The notes under the pieces are model-generated. The model had not been told where the DNA came from and did not search any database. It saw only the letters and a list, made by a program, of their open reading frames with translations. This document shows positions 1 to 5,547 of a DNA stretch of 6,090 nt, one piece after another. A program made the position numbers and the translations under genes. Source of the stretch: Clostridia bacterium (GTDB taxonomy: Bacteria > Bacillota_A > Clostridia > Oscillospirales > Acutalibacteraceae); the NCBI GenBank assembly GCA_017529165.1, contig JAFXNY010000121.1:1-6090 (forward strand), read 5' to 3'. Position 1 is the first letter of the stretch. Every line of letters starts with the position of its first letter.

Positions 1-837
1 ATTGACGAGCCTTTGTCACAAAGAGTTAATGAATACATAAAGGCTGGCGTTGCTTGTCTTGTATCTATTCACCATAACGCTTATACATCTAATTGGAACA
101 GTGCAACAGGCGTAGAGGTTTATACTGACAGAAACCCTATCCCTGCCGATACCAAACTTGCAGAACTTGTATATGACAGGCTTGTTAAGTACACAGGTCT
201 TAAAGGCAGGGGCATAAAGACGGCAAACTTTTATGTCATAAACCAGAACAAAGTTCCGGCGGTACTCGTTGAGGGCGGCTTTATGGACGGTACCTTTGAT
301 TATAAAGTTATCACTTCAGACGCAGGTCAGACCAATTATGCGAGAGCTGTTGCCGAAGGTCTTATTTCGTTTTGTGGATTGAAAAAGAAAACAACTCCCG
401 CAATTAAGAAACCTGAAGTAATATATCGCATCCATGATTATCGTAAGAAAAAATGGCTAAATAATATTACAGGTATTACGGGCAAAGGTGTCATGGCTTA
501 TGCTGGAAATATAGGCAATGAAATTGATGCATTAGAAGTTCATTTAACTTCTGGAAATGTTTATTACAAAGTGCATGTAAAAGGTACTACTCTTACAAAA
601 GGTAGATGGCTGCCGGAAGTTAAAAATCTGAATGACTATGCCGGAAATCTTGAGCAACCTATAGATGCTGTTATGCTCCGTACAGATACCGGAAAGACAA
701 TTCATTACGGTGTACATGAATTACAAAGCGGCCGTTGGTTGCCTGAAGTTACCGGATATAACGAAAATAATAGCAGAAATGGCTATGCCGGCAATTTCGG
801 GCGTGAAATCGATGCTGTAAGAATATGGGTAGAGTGA
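1..837 (+). CDS. Phage endolysin: N-acetylmuramoyl-L-alanine amidase (Amidase_3), 5'-truncated
   Basis: Peptidoglycan amidase that cuts the bond between N-acetylmuramic acid and L-alanine; next to a holin it is most likely the prophage lysis enzyme. The frame is open from base 1 (reads IDEPLSQRV), so the gene starts upstream; a TTG at 13 is only an internal leucine. Counting from base 1, SIHHNA (about residues 22-27) holds a zinc-binding His, and VEGGFMDG (about 90-97) holds the catalytic Glu typical of Amidase_3. The N-terminal part with the first zinc His (HGG-type motif) is missing because of the window edge. A lysine-rich linker (about 127-138) leads to a C-terminal region of three repeats, each with W-L-x-x-V/I, then YAGN, then IDA(L/V), around 152-177, 203-225 and 246-274. 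These resemble clostridial ChW-type wall-binding repeats by pattern. The stop overlaps the holin ribosome binding site. The amidase call is firm; the repeat family is inferred. Confidence 0.92.
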   Translation: MDEPLSQRVNEYIKAGVACLVSIHHNAYTSNWNSATGVEVYTDRNPIPADTKLAELVYDRLVKYTGLKGRGIKTANFYVINQNKVPAVLVEGGFMDGTFDYKVITSDAGQTNYARAVAEGLISFCGLKKKTTPAIKKPEVIYRIHDYRKKKWLNNITGITGKGVMAYAGNIGNEIDALEVHLTSGNVYYKVHVKGTTLTKGRWLPEVKNLNDYAGNLEQPIDAVMLRTDTGKTIHYGVHELQSGRWLPEVTGYNENNSRNGYAGNFGREIDAVRIWVE

Positions 838-847
838 GGACAAGAAA

Positions 848-1294
848 ATGAAGTACAAAGATGTATTTAATGCGGTATGCGGAATGGTAGGTTCCTTTGT
901 AGTTTTCTTGTTCGGACCGTGGGACGGAGCTCTCGCAACTCTTATTATACTTATGGGGGTTGATTACATTACAGGGCTTATCTTGGCAGGTGTTTTCAAA
1001 AAGAGCCCTAAAACGCCAAACGGAGCCCTCGAATCCCGGGTTGGATGGAAAGGACTGTTCCGAAAGGGAATAACGCTACTGATTGTTTTAGTGGCGTATA
1101 GGCTTGATTTGATTATGCACACAGCTTACATACGGGATGCGGTGATTATTGCATTTATTGCCAACGAAGGTATAAGTATAATTGAAAATGCAGCCCTTAT
1201 GGGAATACCGGTTCCTAAACCAATAATAAAAGCAATTGAGATACTCAAAGAAAAATACAAAGATGATACACCCGATGAATCGGATAACGAATAG
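848..1294 (+). CDS. Phage holin family protein (Phage_holin_4_1 / TcdE-like)
   Basis: Small membrane protein expected to form lesions in the cytoplasmic membrane at the end of the lytic cycle, releasing the endolysin encoded just upstream. The 148-residue product has about four hydrophobic stretches (roughly 6-23, 28-50, 74-90 and 97-118) and a charged, acidic tail (KEKYKDDTPDESDNE). Motifs typical of this family are visible: VDYITGL near 38-44, SRVGWKGLFRKG near 63-74, and NEGISIIENAALMGIPVP near 106-123. The ATG has AGGA seven bases upstream, which overlaps the amidase stop codon, so the pair is probably translationally coupled. A strong terminator follows at once, making this the last gene of the lysis module. 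TcdE-type proteins of this family also serve in toxin export, but no toxin gene is in view. Confidence 0.93.
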   Translation: MKYKDVFNAVCGMVGSFVVFLFGPWDGALATLIILMGVDYITGLILAGVFKKSPKTPNGALESRVGWKGLFRKGITLLIVLVAYRLDLIMHTAYIRDAVIIAFIANEGISIIENAALMGIPVPKPIIKAIEILKEKYKDDTPDESDNE

Positions 1295-1297
1295 CAA

Positions 1298-1322
1298 AAG
1301 CCCCTCCACTCCGGAGGGGCTT
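1298..1322 (+). terminator. Rho-independent terminator of the phage lysis module
   Basis: A perfect 10-bp stem (AAGCCCCTCC with GGAGGGGCTT) encloses a 5-base loop (1308-1312). It starts three bases after the holin stop codon and is followed by the T-rich run AATTCTTTTATAATTT. It terminates plus-strand transcription from the amidase-holin pair before the tRNA region, which is transcribed in the opposite direction. Confidence 0.9.
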
Positions 1323-1442
1323 AATTCTTTTATAATTTGTGTGACTTTCGTGTGACTTTTATGTTGATAATAATACAATTTAATTATTATTTTTAACAAT
1401 TAAATTATAAAAATAAATAACCGTATAACAGCATAAATAAAG
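1323..1442. other. AT-rich, gene-free stretch; candidate phage attachment region
   Basis: About 120 bases between the lysis terminator and the tRNA terminator hold no credible gene. Visible structure consists of a tandem 11-bp repeat (1339-1360), an all-A/T inverted repeat with 8-bp arms (1367-1374 and 1383-1390), and two near-identical 12-mers, CAATTTAATTAT at 1376 and CAATTAAATTAT at 1397. The position between a phage lysis module and the 3' end of a tRNA gene is where an attachment site would be expected. No core can be defined without the other end of the element. Confidence 0.4.
1339..1360. repeat. Tandem 11-bp direct repeat, candidate integrase arm-type sites
   Basis: GTGTGACTTTC is followed directly by GTGTGACTTTT, two copies matching at 10 of 11 positions. 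Short tandem repeats of this sort are typical arm-type binding sites of tyrosine recombinases near the ends of integrated elements. That role is inferred from position only. Confidence 0.5.
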
Positions 1443-1482
1443 AAAAAAATAGAGAAACCGCATGAATACACGATTTCTCTAT
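1443..1482 (-). terminator. Rho-independent terminator of tRNA-Arg
   Basis: Read on the minus strand, ATAGAGAAATCG pairs with CGGTTTCTCTAT (12 bp, one U-G pair) around a 10-base loop, followed by a run of seven T (A-run 1443-1449 on the plus strand). It starts immediately after the tRNA CCA end. It may also end transcripts reading through from the dCMP deaminase gene, which has no hairpin of its own. Confidence 0.85.
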
Positions 1483-1483
1483 T

Positions 1484-1560
1484 TGGCGCGCTGAAAGGGA
1501 CTCGAACCCCCGACCCTCTGCTTAGAAGGCAGATGCTCTATCCAGCTGAGCTATCAGCGC
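1484..1560 (-). tRNA. tRNA-Arg (anticodon UCU)
   Basis: A 77-nt cloverleaf folds by eye. The acceptor stem is GCGCTGA/TCAGCGC (7 bp), with discriminator G and an encoded CCA end. The D stem is GCTC/GAGC with loop AGCTGGATA. The anticodon stem is TCTGC/GCAGA with loop CTTCTAA, which gives anticodon UCU and decodes AGA (and AGG by wobble). The variable loop is 5 nt, and the T arm has loop TTCGAGT with two G-U pairs in its stem. The 3' end faces the prophage lysis genes, the orientation expected when a phage integrates at a tRNA 3' end. The gene is intact. Confidence 0.97.
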
Positions 1561-1582
1561 AAGTCACATAAGCGACCTATGT

Positions 1583-1611
1583 ATAATATCACAGTTTTAC
1601 ATAAAAATCAA
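1583..1611 (-). promoter_or_regulatory. Promoter of tRNA-Arg (extended -10)
   Basis: On the minus strand TTGATT (1606-1611) is followed by a 17-bp spacer and TATTAT (1583-1588). A TGA directly before the -10 forms an extended -10 motif. Expected transcription start is about 15 bases before the tRNA 5' end. The -35 lies only 10 bases past the dCMP deaminase stop codon. Confidence 0.7.
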
Positions 1612-1621
1612 GGCAAAAATA

Positions 1622-2098
1622 TTAAAGTTCGAAATTGATTTTTTTGCCGGTGAACTTGTGCTCTCTGTATTTAATACCCGCACTGTCAAACATACGCTTT
1701 GAAGCCTTGACTCCGTCAGTATCGGCATATTTATCGCTCATATAAACAACTTCAGATATTCCCGACTGAATTATCGCTTTAGCACATTCATTGCAGGGGA
1801 ATAAGGTGCTATACAGAGTGCAACCCTTAACCGTTCCGTAGTGGCAGTTAAGTATTGCATTAAGCTCAGCATGGCATACATATAGGTACTTTGAATCAAG
1901 TCCCTCACCATGACCCCAAGGGAATATATCGTCACTGCAATGATGTGGCATTCCGTTATAGCCTACGGATACTATTTTATTATCCTTATCTACTATGCAT
2001 GCCCCGACTTGAGTGGACGGGTCTTTGCTTCTTAAAGATGAGAGAAACGCTAAGCCCATAAAGTATTCATCCCAATTAAGATAATCACTTTTTTTCAT
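1622..2098 (-). CDS. comEB: Deoxycytidylate (dCMP) deaminase
   Basis: Zinc enzyme converting dCMP to dUMP, which feeds thymidylate synthesis in the cytoplasm. The 158-residue protein carries the complete cytidine/dCMP deaminase signature: CHAELNAI (zinc ligand H76, proton shuttle E78) and PCNECA (zinc ligands C102 and C105). Family-typical [13 protein letters not shown] (25-37) and [12 protein letters not shown] (46-57) are also present; the latter sits where dCMP deaminases bind substrate. Length is normal. The ATG has GGGGTG five bases upstream. It lies 20 bp downstream of the HAD phosphatase gene on the same strand and is probably co-transcribed with it; both act on small phosphorylated metabolites, but a functional link is not shown. 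No terminator is visible after it. The symbol follows the Bacillus homologue; no role in competence is implied. Confidence 0.93.
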   Translation of the reverse strand: MKKSDYLNWDEYFMGLAFLSSLRSKDPSTQVGACIVDKDNKIVSVGYNGMPHHCSDDIFPWGHGEGLDSKYLYVCHAELNAILNCHYGTVKGCTLYSTLFPCNECAKAIIQSGISEVVYMSDKYADTDGVKASKRMFDSAGIKYREHKFTGKKINFEL

Positions 2099-2118
2099 AA
2101 AAACACCCCATAGATATT

Positions 2119-2775
2119 TTATCGTAAACTGTCAATTATTGCAAGTAATTCTTGCGGTTTTTCTATTAACCGTTTTGTGCCGCCGCTTATGAGCTCCTCT
2201 TTTTCTCTAAATCCCCAAAGTACACCTATCGGGTATGCACCACTGTTTACGCCTGCCATAACATCCATTTTACTGTCACCCACAAATATGCACTCGCTCG
2301 GTTTTACATCCAACTTACTCATGGCCATAAGTGCGGCTGTAGGGTCGGGCTTTGGCGGTACACCGTCACGCTTTCCAAGTACCAAATCAAAACGATTGTC
2401 ATAAAGCTTATGTACTACCTTTTCTGCCATTTCCTGTGCTTTGTTAGTTACAACTGCAGCAGCAATACCTTTAGATTTGAGATTATCTATAAGCTCAACT
2501 ACACCTTCGTATGCTGTTGTATTATCACAAAAGTGATTGCCGTAATACTCTAAAAACACGGGCATAATATTATCCACTTCGTTCTTTTTGTCTATATCTT
2601 CGGGTAGTGCACGCTCAATCATTTTAGGAATCCCGTCACCAGCAAAAAGCTTAAAGCTTTCTGTGGGTTGTGGTTTATATCCAAATCTTCCTATAGCGTA
2701 ATTAGTTGATATTGATAAGTCGAGTAGTGAATCAGCAAGTGTGCCGTCTAAATCAAATAAAACCGCTTTTATCAA
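2119..2775 (-). CDS. HAD-family hydrolase, phosphoglycolate phosphatase-like
   Basis: Haloacid dehalogenase superfamily phosphatase acting on a small phosphorylated substrate in the cytoplasm. All four motifs are present in the 218-residue product: motif [10 protein letters not shown] (nucleophile D8, acid/base D10), motif II VVTNK (T110), motif III lysine in PKPDP (K142), and motif IV VGDSKMD (D167 and D171, Mg binding). The inserted helical region between about 15 and 85 is a C1-type cap, as in phosphoglycolate and beta-phosphoglucomutase-like members. Motif I and length favour a Gph-like phosphatase, but the natural substrate (phosphoglycolate, a nucleotide or a sugar phosphate) cannot be read from sequence. 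The start is TTG at 2773-2775, supported by GGAGG seven bases upstream and by the core motif beginning five residues later. It is preceded by the rpmB terminator and followed closely by dCMP deaminase. Confidence 0.9.
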   Translation of the reverse strand: MIKAVLFDLDGTLADSLLDLSISTNYAIGRFGYKPQPTESFKLFAGDGIPKMIERALPEDIDKKNEVDNIMPVFLEYYGNHFCDNTTAYEGVVELIDNLKSKGIAAAVVTNKAQEMAEKVVHKLYDNRFDLVLGKRDGVPPKPDPTAALMAMSKLDVKPSECIFVGDSKMDVMAGVNSGAYPIGVLWGFREKEELISGGTKRLIEKPQELLAIIDSLR

Positions 2776-2782
2776 AAGATAA

Positions 2783-2787
2783 CCTCC
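2783..2787 (-). promoter_or_regulatory. Ribosome binding site fixing the TTG start of the HAD gene
   Basis: The minus strand reads GGAGG, then seven bases, then TTG (2773-2775). No ATG in frame near the N-terminus would keep the DLDGT motif at its usual distance from the start, so this site decides the start codon. Confidence 0.85.
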
Positions 2788-2791
2788 GCAT

Positions 2792-2818
2792 AAAGAAAAA
2801 CCGCGGCAAAAACCGCGG
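2792..2818 (-). terminator. Rho-independent terminator of rpmB
   Basis: Two copies of CCGCGG (2801-2806 and 2813-2818) form a 6-bp all-G/C stem with a 6-base loop. On the minus strand it is followed by TTTTTCTTTA. It separates rpmB from the HAD gene, although the short stem could allow some readthrough into the downstream pair, for which I see no clear separate promoter. Confidence 0.8.
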
Positions 2819-2837
2819 AAAATCTTAAATCAAACAA

Positions 2838-3026
2838 TTATATTGCTCTGGTAACCTTGCCGGAGCGCAGGCAACGAGTGCAAACATTTACACGCTTAGG
2901 TGTTCCGTTTACAATAGCCTTTACTTTCTTAACATTAGGCTTCCATGTTCTGTTAGAACGCCTATGTGAATGAGAAACCTTAATACCAAAAGCAATTTCC
3001 TTGTTGCAGATATCGCATTTTGCCAT
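2838..3026 (-). CDS. rpmB: 50S ribosomal protein L28
   Basis: Structural protein of the large ribosomal subunit. The 62-residue product begins MAKCDICNK and contains the family core SHSHRRSNRTWKPN (18-31) and the C-terminal SGKVTR (55-60). C4, C7, C49 and C52 form two CxxC pairs, so this is the zinc-binding (C+) form of L28. The frame stays open further upstream, but the ATG at 3024-3026 is chosen because AGGAGG sits a few bases before it and homologues start here. It has its own promoter (3071-3099) and terminator. It is transcribed divergently from the FtsW/RodA-rpe unit; rpmB near rpe is a recurrent arrangement in Firmicutes. Confidence 0.97.
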   Translation of the reverse strand: MAKCDICNKEIAFGIKVSHSHRRSNRTWKPNVKKVKAIVNGTPKRVNVCTRCLRSGKVTRAI

Positions 3027-3070
3027 GGTACGCACCTCCTTAAGTACTGAGTAATTACATAGCAAGATAC

Positions 3071-3110
3071 ATAATAACAGAAAACAAGCCAATTTGCAAG
3101 TGTTTTTTTT
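3071..3110 (-). promoter_or_regulatory. Promoter of rpmB with upstream A-tract
   Basis: On the minus strand TTGCAA (3094-3099), a 17-bp spacer and TATTAT (3071-3076) form a sigma-A-type promoter. A run of eight A (T-run 3103-3110 on the plus strand) lies just upstream of the -35, as in UP elements of strong ribosomal promoters. The leader would be about 38 bases, with no attenuator visible. Confidence 0.75.
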
Positions 3111-3135
3111 AGATTTCTAAAATTGTCGCTTGCTA

Positions 3136-3164
3136 TTGACATTAAACACCTAAAGTTATAGAAT
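3136..3164 (+). promoter_or_regulatory. Promoter of the FtsW/RodA-rpe unit
   Basis: A consensus TTGACA (3136-3141), a 17-bp spacer and TAGAAT (3159-3164) make a near-ideal sigma-A promoter about 57 bases before the TTG start. Confidence 0.75.
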
Positions 3165-3174
3165 AAAATATATG

Positions 3175-3202
3175 TTGACATTATATTTTTTTAATTAATA
3201 CT
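3175..3202 (+). promoter_or_regulatory. Possible second promoter of the FtsW/RodA-rpe unit
   Basis: A second consensus TTGACA (3175-3180) has AATACT (3197-3202) 16 bp downstream, a 4-of-6 match to the -10. Its start point would fall almost on the ribosome binding site, leaving a very short leader. It is weaker than the promoter at 3136-3164. Confidence 0.35.
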
Positions 3203-3209
3203 GTGAAAA

Positions 3210-3214
3210 GGGGG
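3210..3214 (+). promoter_or_regulatory. Ribosome binding site fixing the TTG start of the FtsW/RodA gene
   Basis: GGGGG (preceded by AAAA) lies seven bases before TTG at 3222-3224. The nearer ATG at 3217 is in another frame and hits a stop after two codons. Confidence 0.75.
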
Positions 3215-3221
3215 CGATGTT

Positions 3222-4352
3222 TTGACAAGGACTGCTACCCGTGTTGCCGATTATATTCGTGAAATGGATAAGCTATTGCTATATATTTGCATAGCCGCCT
3301 CTGTTTTCGGCAGTATTGAGATTTTAAGCGTTACACATCGCCTATCTACAATGCGTCCGTTTTTAATACAGGTTTTATCAATGTTTGTCGGTGTTTTTGC
3401 GGTGGTGCTCATATCAATGTTTGATTTTGAAACATTCTTAAGGCGTTGGTATCTTGCCGCAATTATCGGTGTTGTACCTGTTGTTCTTACATTTTTTATC
3501 GGCTTTGCTCCTGAGGGCACCGATGATAAGGCGTGGCTTGACCTTGGGTTTACTACACTTCAGCCTGCCGAATTATTAAAAATATCTTTTATTATCACAT
3601 TTGCAGCGCACGCAAGCAGGGTAAAAGAAAACATAAATAAGCCCCGATATCTGTTGCCTTTATGCTTGCACGGAGCTTTCCCTGTACTGTTAATTCATTT
3701 TCAGGGTGACGATGGAACAGCACTCGTTTTTGCGATAATGCTTTTATGTATGCTATATGCGGCGGGAGTTTCATGGAAATACTTTTTATCGGCAATATCT
3801 GCAATGATAATTGCTTCGCCTATTGTTTATTTCTTTGTAATGAACGAAGACCAGCGCAAGCGAATAATCGGTGTATTTGATATTGAGGCGGATATTAAAG
3901 GCGCCACTTACCAACAGTACCGTGCCCGTACAGCACTTGCTAACGGCGGTTTTTTCGGTCAGGGACTCTTTAAGGGTAGCCTTACCCAAGTTGGCGGTGT
4001 GCCTGAGGGCAGAAACGATTTTATTTTCGTGAGCATTGGTGAGGAGCTCGGCTTTATCGGCTGTATGCTTGTAATTATACTTTTATCGGCTATTTGTTTC
4101 CGTTGTATATATATTGCAAAAAACTGCCGTAAAGAGAGCGGAAAGATTATTTGCATAGGCTTTTTTTCAATGATTTTTGCGCAAATAATTATAAACATTG
4201 GTATGTGTACTTCTCTTTTGCCGGTTATCGGCGTTACATTGCCGTTTTTTAGTTCTGGCGGTACATCGCTTTTATGTACTTTTTTGGGTATCGGCGTTGT
4301 TATGAGTGTTTATATGCATCGCAACTCAAGGGTTATTTACCTACATGATTAG
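3222..4352 (+). CDS. FtsW/RodA/SpoVE-family peptidoglycan glycosyltransferase
   Basis: Multi-pass SEDS membrane protein that polymerises lipid II into glycan strands, normally with a partner class B penicillin-binding protein. The 376-residue product has about ten hydrophobic segments after a short charged N-terminus. Family motifs in order are WLDLGFTTLQPAELLKI (105-121), GTALVF (165-170), VPEGRNDFIF (260-269), IGEELGFIG (272-280) and GVTLPFFSSGGTSLL (337-351). D266 matches the catalytic aspartate of RodA and FtsW. The usual QPDLGTAL is replaced by QGDDGTAL (161-168), a departure in a conserved loop. Elongation (RodA), division (FtsW) and sporulation (SpoVE) paralogs cannot be told apart here; no PBP gene is adjacent. 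The TTG start is supported by GGGGG seven bases upstream. rpe follows 14 bp later, likely in the same transcript. Confidence 0.92.
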   Translation: MTRTATRVADYIREMDKLLLYICIAASVFGSIEILSVTHRLSTMRPFLIQVLSMFVGVFAVVLISMFDFETFLRRWYLAAIIGVVPVVLTFFIGFAPEGTDDKAWLDLGFTTLQPAELLKISFIITFAAHASRVKENINKPRYLLPLCLHGAFPVLLIHFQGDDGTALVFAIMLLCMLYAAGVSWKYFLSAISAMIIASPIVYFFVMNEDQRKRIIGVFDIEADIKGATYQQYRARTALANGGFFGQGLFKGSLTQVGGVPEGRNDFIFVSIGEELGFIGCMLVIILLSAICFRCIYIAKNCRKESGKIICIGFFSMIFAQIIINIGMCTSLLPVIGVTLPFFSSGGTSLLCTFLGIGVVMSVYMHRNSRVIYLHD

Positions 4353-4366
4353 AAAAGAGGTTATAT

Positions 4367-5011
4367 ATGATTAAGATTGCACCATCGGTTTTAACTGCCG
4401 ATTTCTTATCGCTTAAAGATGATATCAAAAAGCTTGAAGAAGCCGGCGTTGATATGCTTCACCTCGATGTTATGGACGGAGAGTTTGTGCCTAACATATC
4501 ATTTGGTAATCCTGTTATAAAGTCAATAAAAGCGCACACAAAGCTACCGCTTGATGTGCACTTAATGATTGATAGGCCTCATAGATATATTGATGAGTTT
4601 GCAAAATATGCCGATTATATAAGCTTCCACTTTGAAGCCGGATCGGATAATGAAAAAACTCTTAAAAAAATAAGAGAGCTTGGCGTAAAATCGGCAATTG
4701 TTATCAAGCCTTGTACGGGTGCCGAGAGCATTTTCGGCTTGTTGCCGTTTTGCGATATGGTGCTTGTAATGTCGGTAGAGCCGGGGTTTGGAGGACAAAA
4801 GTTTATGCCTGAGGCACTCGGTAAACTTACGGCTTTAAGAGACGAGTGCAAAAGGCAAAACCTTGATATTTTGATTGAAGTAGATGGCGGTATAAACGGC
4901 GAAACAGCTCCTCTTGCAATAAAGGCAGGGGCTAATGTGCTGGTTGCGGGCAACTATATTTTTTCTGCAGAGAATATGGCGGAAAGAGTAAAGGAAATAA
5001 AGTCATCTTAA
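4367..5011 (+). CDS. rpe: Ribulose-phosphate 3-epimerase
   Basis: Interconverts D-ribulose 5-phosphate and D-xylulose 5-phosphate in the non-oxidative pentose phosphate pathway, in the cytoplasm. The 214-residue protein is a full-length TIM barrel. Visible motifs are APSVLTADF (5-13, with S7), HLDVMDGEFVPNISFG (32-47), DVHLMI (63-68), MSVEPGFGGQKF (135-146, phosphate loop) and VDGGIN (172-177). Metal ligands are H32, D34, H65 and D173, with D34 and D173 as the catalytic acid/base pair. The ATG has GAGG six bases upstream. It sits 14 bp behind the FtsW/RodA gene and ends in a tail-to-tail 9-bp overlap with mecA; its terminator lies inside mecA. Confidence 0.97.
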   Translation: MIKIAPSVLTADFLSLKDDIKKLEEAGVDMLHLDVMDGEFVPNISFGNPVIKSIKAHTKLPLDVHLMIDRPHRYIDEFAKYADYISFHFEAGSDNEKTLKKIRELGVKSAIVIKPCTGAESIFGLLPFCDMVLVMSVEPGFGGQKFMPEALGKLTALRDECKRQNLDILIEVDGGINGETAPLAIKAGANVLVAGNYIFSAENMAERVKEIKSS

Positions 5012-5539
5012 GAAAGCATTTGTAAGGCGCAATATTGCGCCTTTTTTGCAGACTGCTTGCCAGTATTCGCGTATTCTAACGGCGTCACTTTTGTTTTGGC
5101 TTATTTTGCAGTATTCGCCTATATGTAACATATCATTTGTATTTACATTTCGGGCTTTTACAATAAGGGCGTATTTTTCTCCGTTTATGTAAAGCTCGCT
5201 GGATAGGCTGTCTAACGCCTTTAATGCGTCTATTGAGGATATTAGATTTTCGCTGTTAGAAAAAACAAACACATATGTTTTTTCTTCTCTTGTATTTGTA
5301 TATATCTTTGTATAAGAAATTACACATCCTGTGTTTACAGGCTTTACTTCGATAAAAACACGATTGCAATCAAGAGGAAAGATTATTTCACTTGCAGTAG
5401 CGGCAAAAAGGCTATGTATTTTTATCCGACATTCGGGGTCATCATAATCAATCAAGGCGTATTCGCCGAATATATCTCTTATTTCGCCGCCGCTTAAATA
5501 TATTTCTATTTTGTTTTCGTCAATTGTATTTATTCTCAA
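5003..5539 (-). CDS. mecA: MecA-family ClpC adaptor protein
   Basis: MecA proteins bind substrates with their N-terminal domain and the ClpC unfoldase with their C-terminal domain, delivering targets to ClpCP proteolysis. The first residues, MRINTIDENKIEIYLS, align with the MecA start (as in MEIERINEHTVKFYMS of Bacillus, recalled). The N-domain spans about 1-80 (LFAATASEI and FIEVKPVNTGCVISYTK). A short acidic/basic break (about 81-88) leads to the C-domain (about 88-178), with FSNSENLISSIDAL, SELYINGEKYALIV, IGEYCK and IREYWQAVCKKGAI matching the family pattern. At 178 residues it is shorter than the roughly 218 of Bacillus MecA, mainly in the linker. A TTG start at 5537-5539 is preferred over the ATG at 5552-5554: GGGGG lies eight bases before the TTG, the ATG has no such site, and homology begins at the TTG. 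It converges on rpe and diverges from the phosphohexomutase unit. Confidence 0.8.
   Translation of the reverse strand: MRINTIDENKIEIYLSGGEIRDIFGEYALIDYDDPECRIKIHSLFAATASEIIFPLDCNRVFIEVKPVNTGCVISYTKIYTNTREEKTYVFVFSNSENLISSIDALKALDSLSSELYINGEKYALIVKARNVNTNDMLHIGEYCKISQNKSDAVRIREYWQAVCKKGAILRLTNAFLR
5024..5047 (+). terminator. Rho-independent terminator of the FtsW/RodA-rpe unit
   Basis: AAGGCGCA and TGCGCCTT form an 8-bp perfect stem with loop ATAT (the whole 5024-5043 is a palindrome), followed by six T (5042-5047). It begins 12 bases after the rpe stop and lies inside the last codons of the convergent mecA. In the mecA direction it is not followed by a U-run, so it should act only on plus-strand transcripts. 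Confidence 0.88.
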
Positions 5540-5547
5540 AGCAAAGA

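Noticed and set aside
1088..1399. 103-codon minus-strand open frame opposite the holin and running through the terminator
   Set aside because: It is antisense to a clear holin gene, spans the lysis terminator, has low-complexity composition and no recognised family.
3027..3092. Upstream extension of rpmB to an earlier ATG
   Set aside because: It would add 22 hydrophobic residues absent from L28, contains the promoter -10, and ignores the AGGAGG site before the ATG at 3024-3026.
2921..3181. 86-codon minus-strand frame overlapping rpmB in another frame
   Set aside because: It covers the rpmB promoter and most of the conserved L28 coding sequence out of frame; no homology is recognisable.
3217..3225. 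ATG-TTT-TGA mini-frame overlapping the FtsW/RodA start, as a regulatory upstream ORF
   Set aside because: Two codons only, too close to the ribosome binding site, and expected by chance; the TTG start explains the site.
4615..4953. 112-codon minus-strand frame within rpe
   Set aside because: Antisense shadow of a full-length, motif-complete rpe with no ribosome binding site or recognisable domain.
5042..5050. A-run in mecA (AAA AAA followed by a hairpin) as a programmed -1 frameshift site
   Set aside because: The run and hairpin are explained by the rpe terminator on the other strand; there is no spacer before the stem, and the -1 frame only yields antisense rpe sequence.
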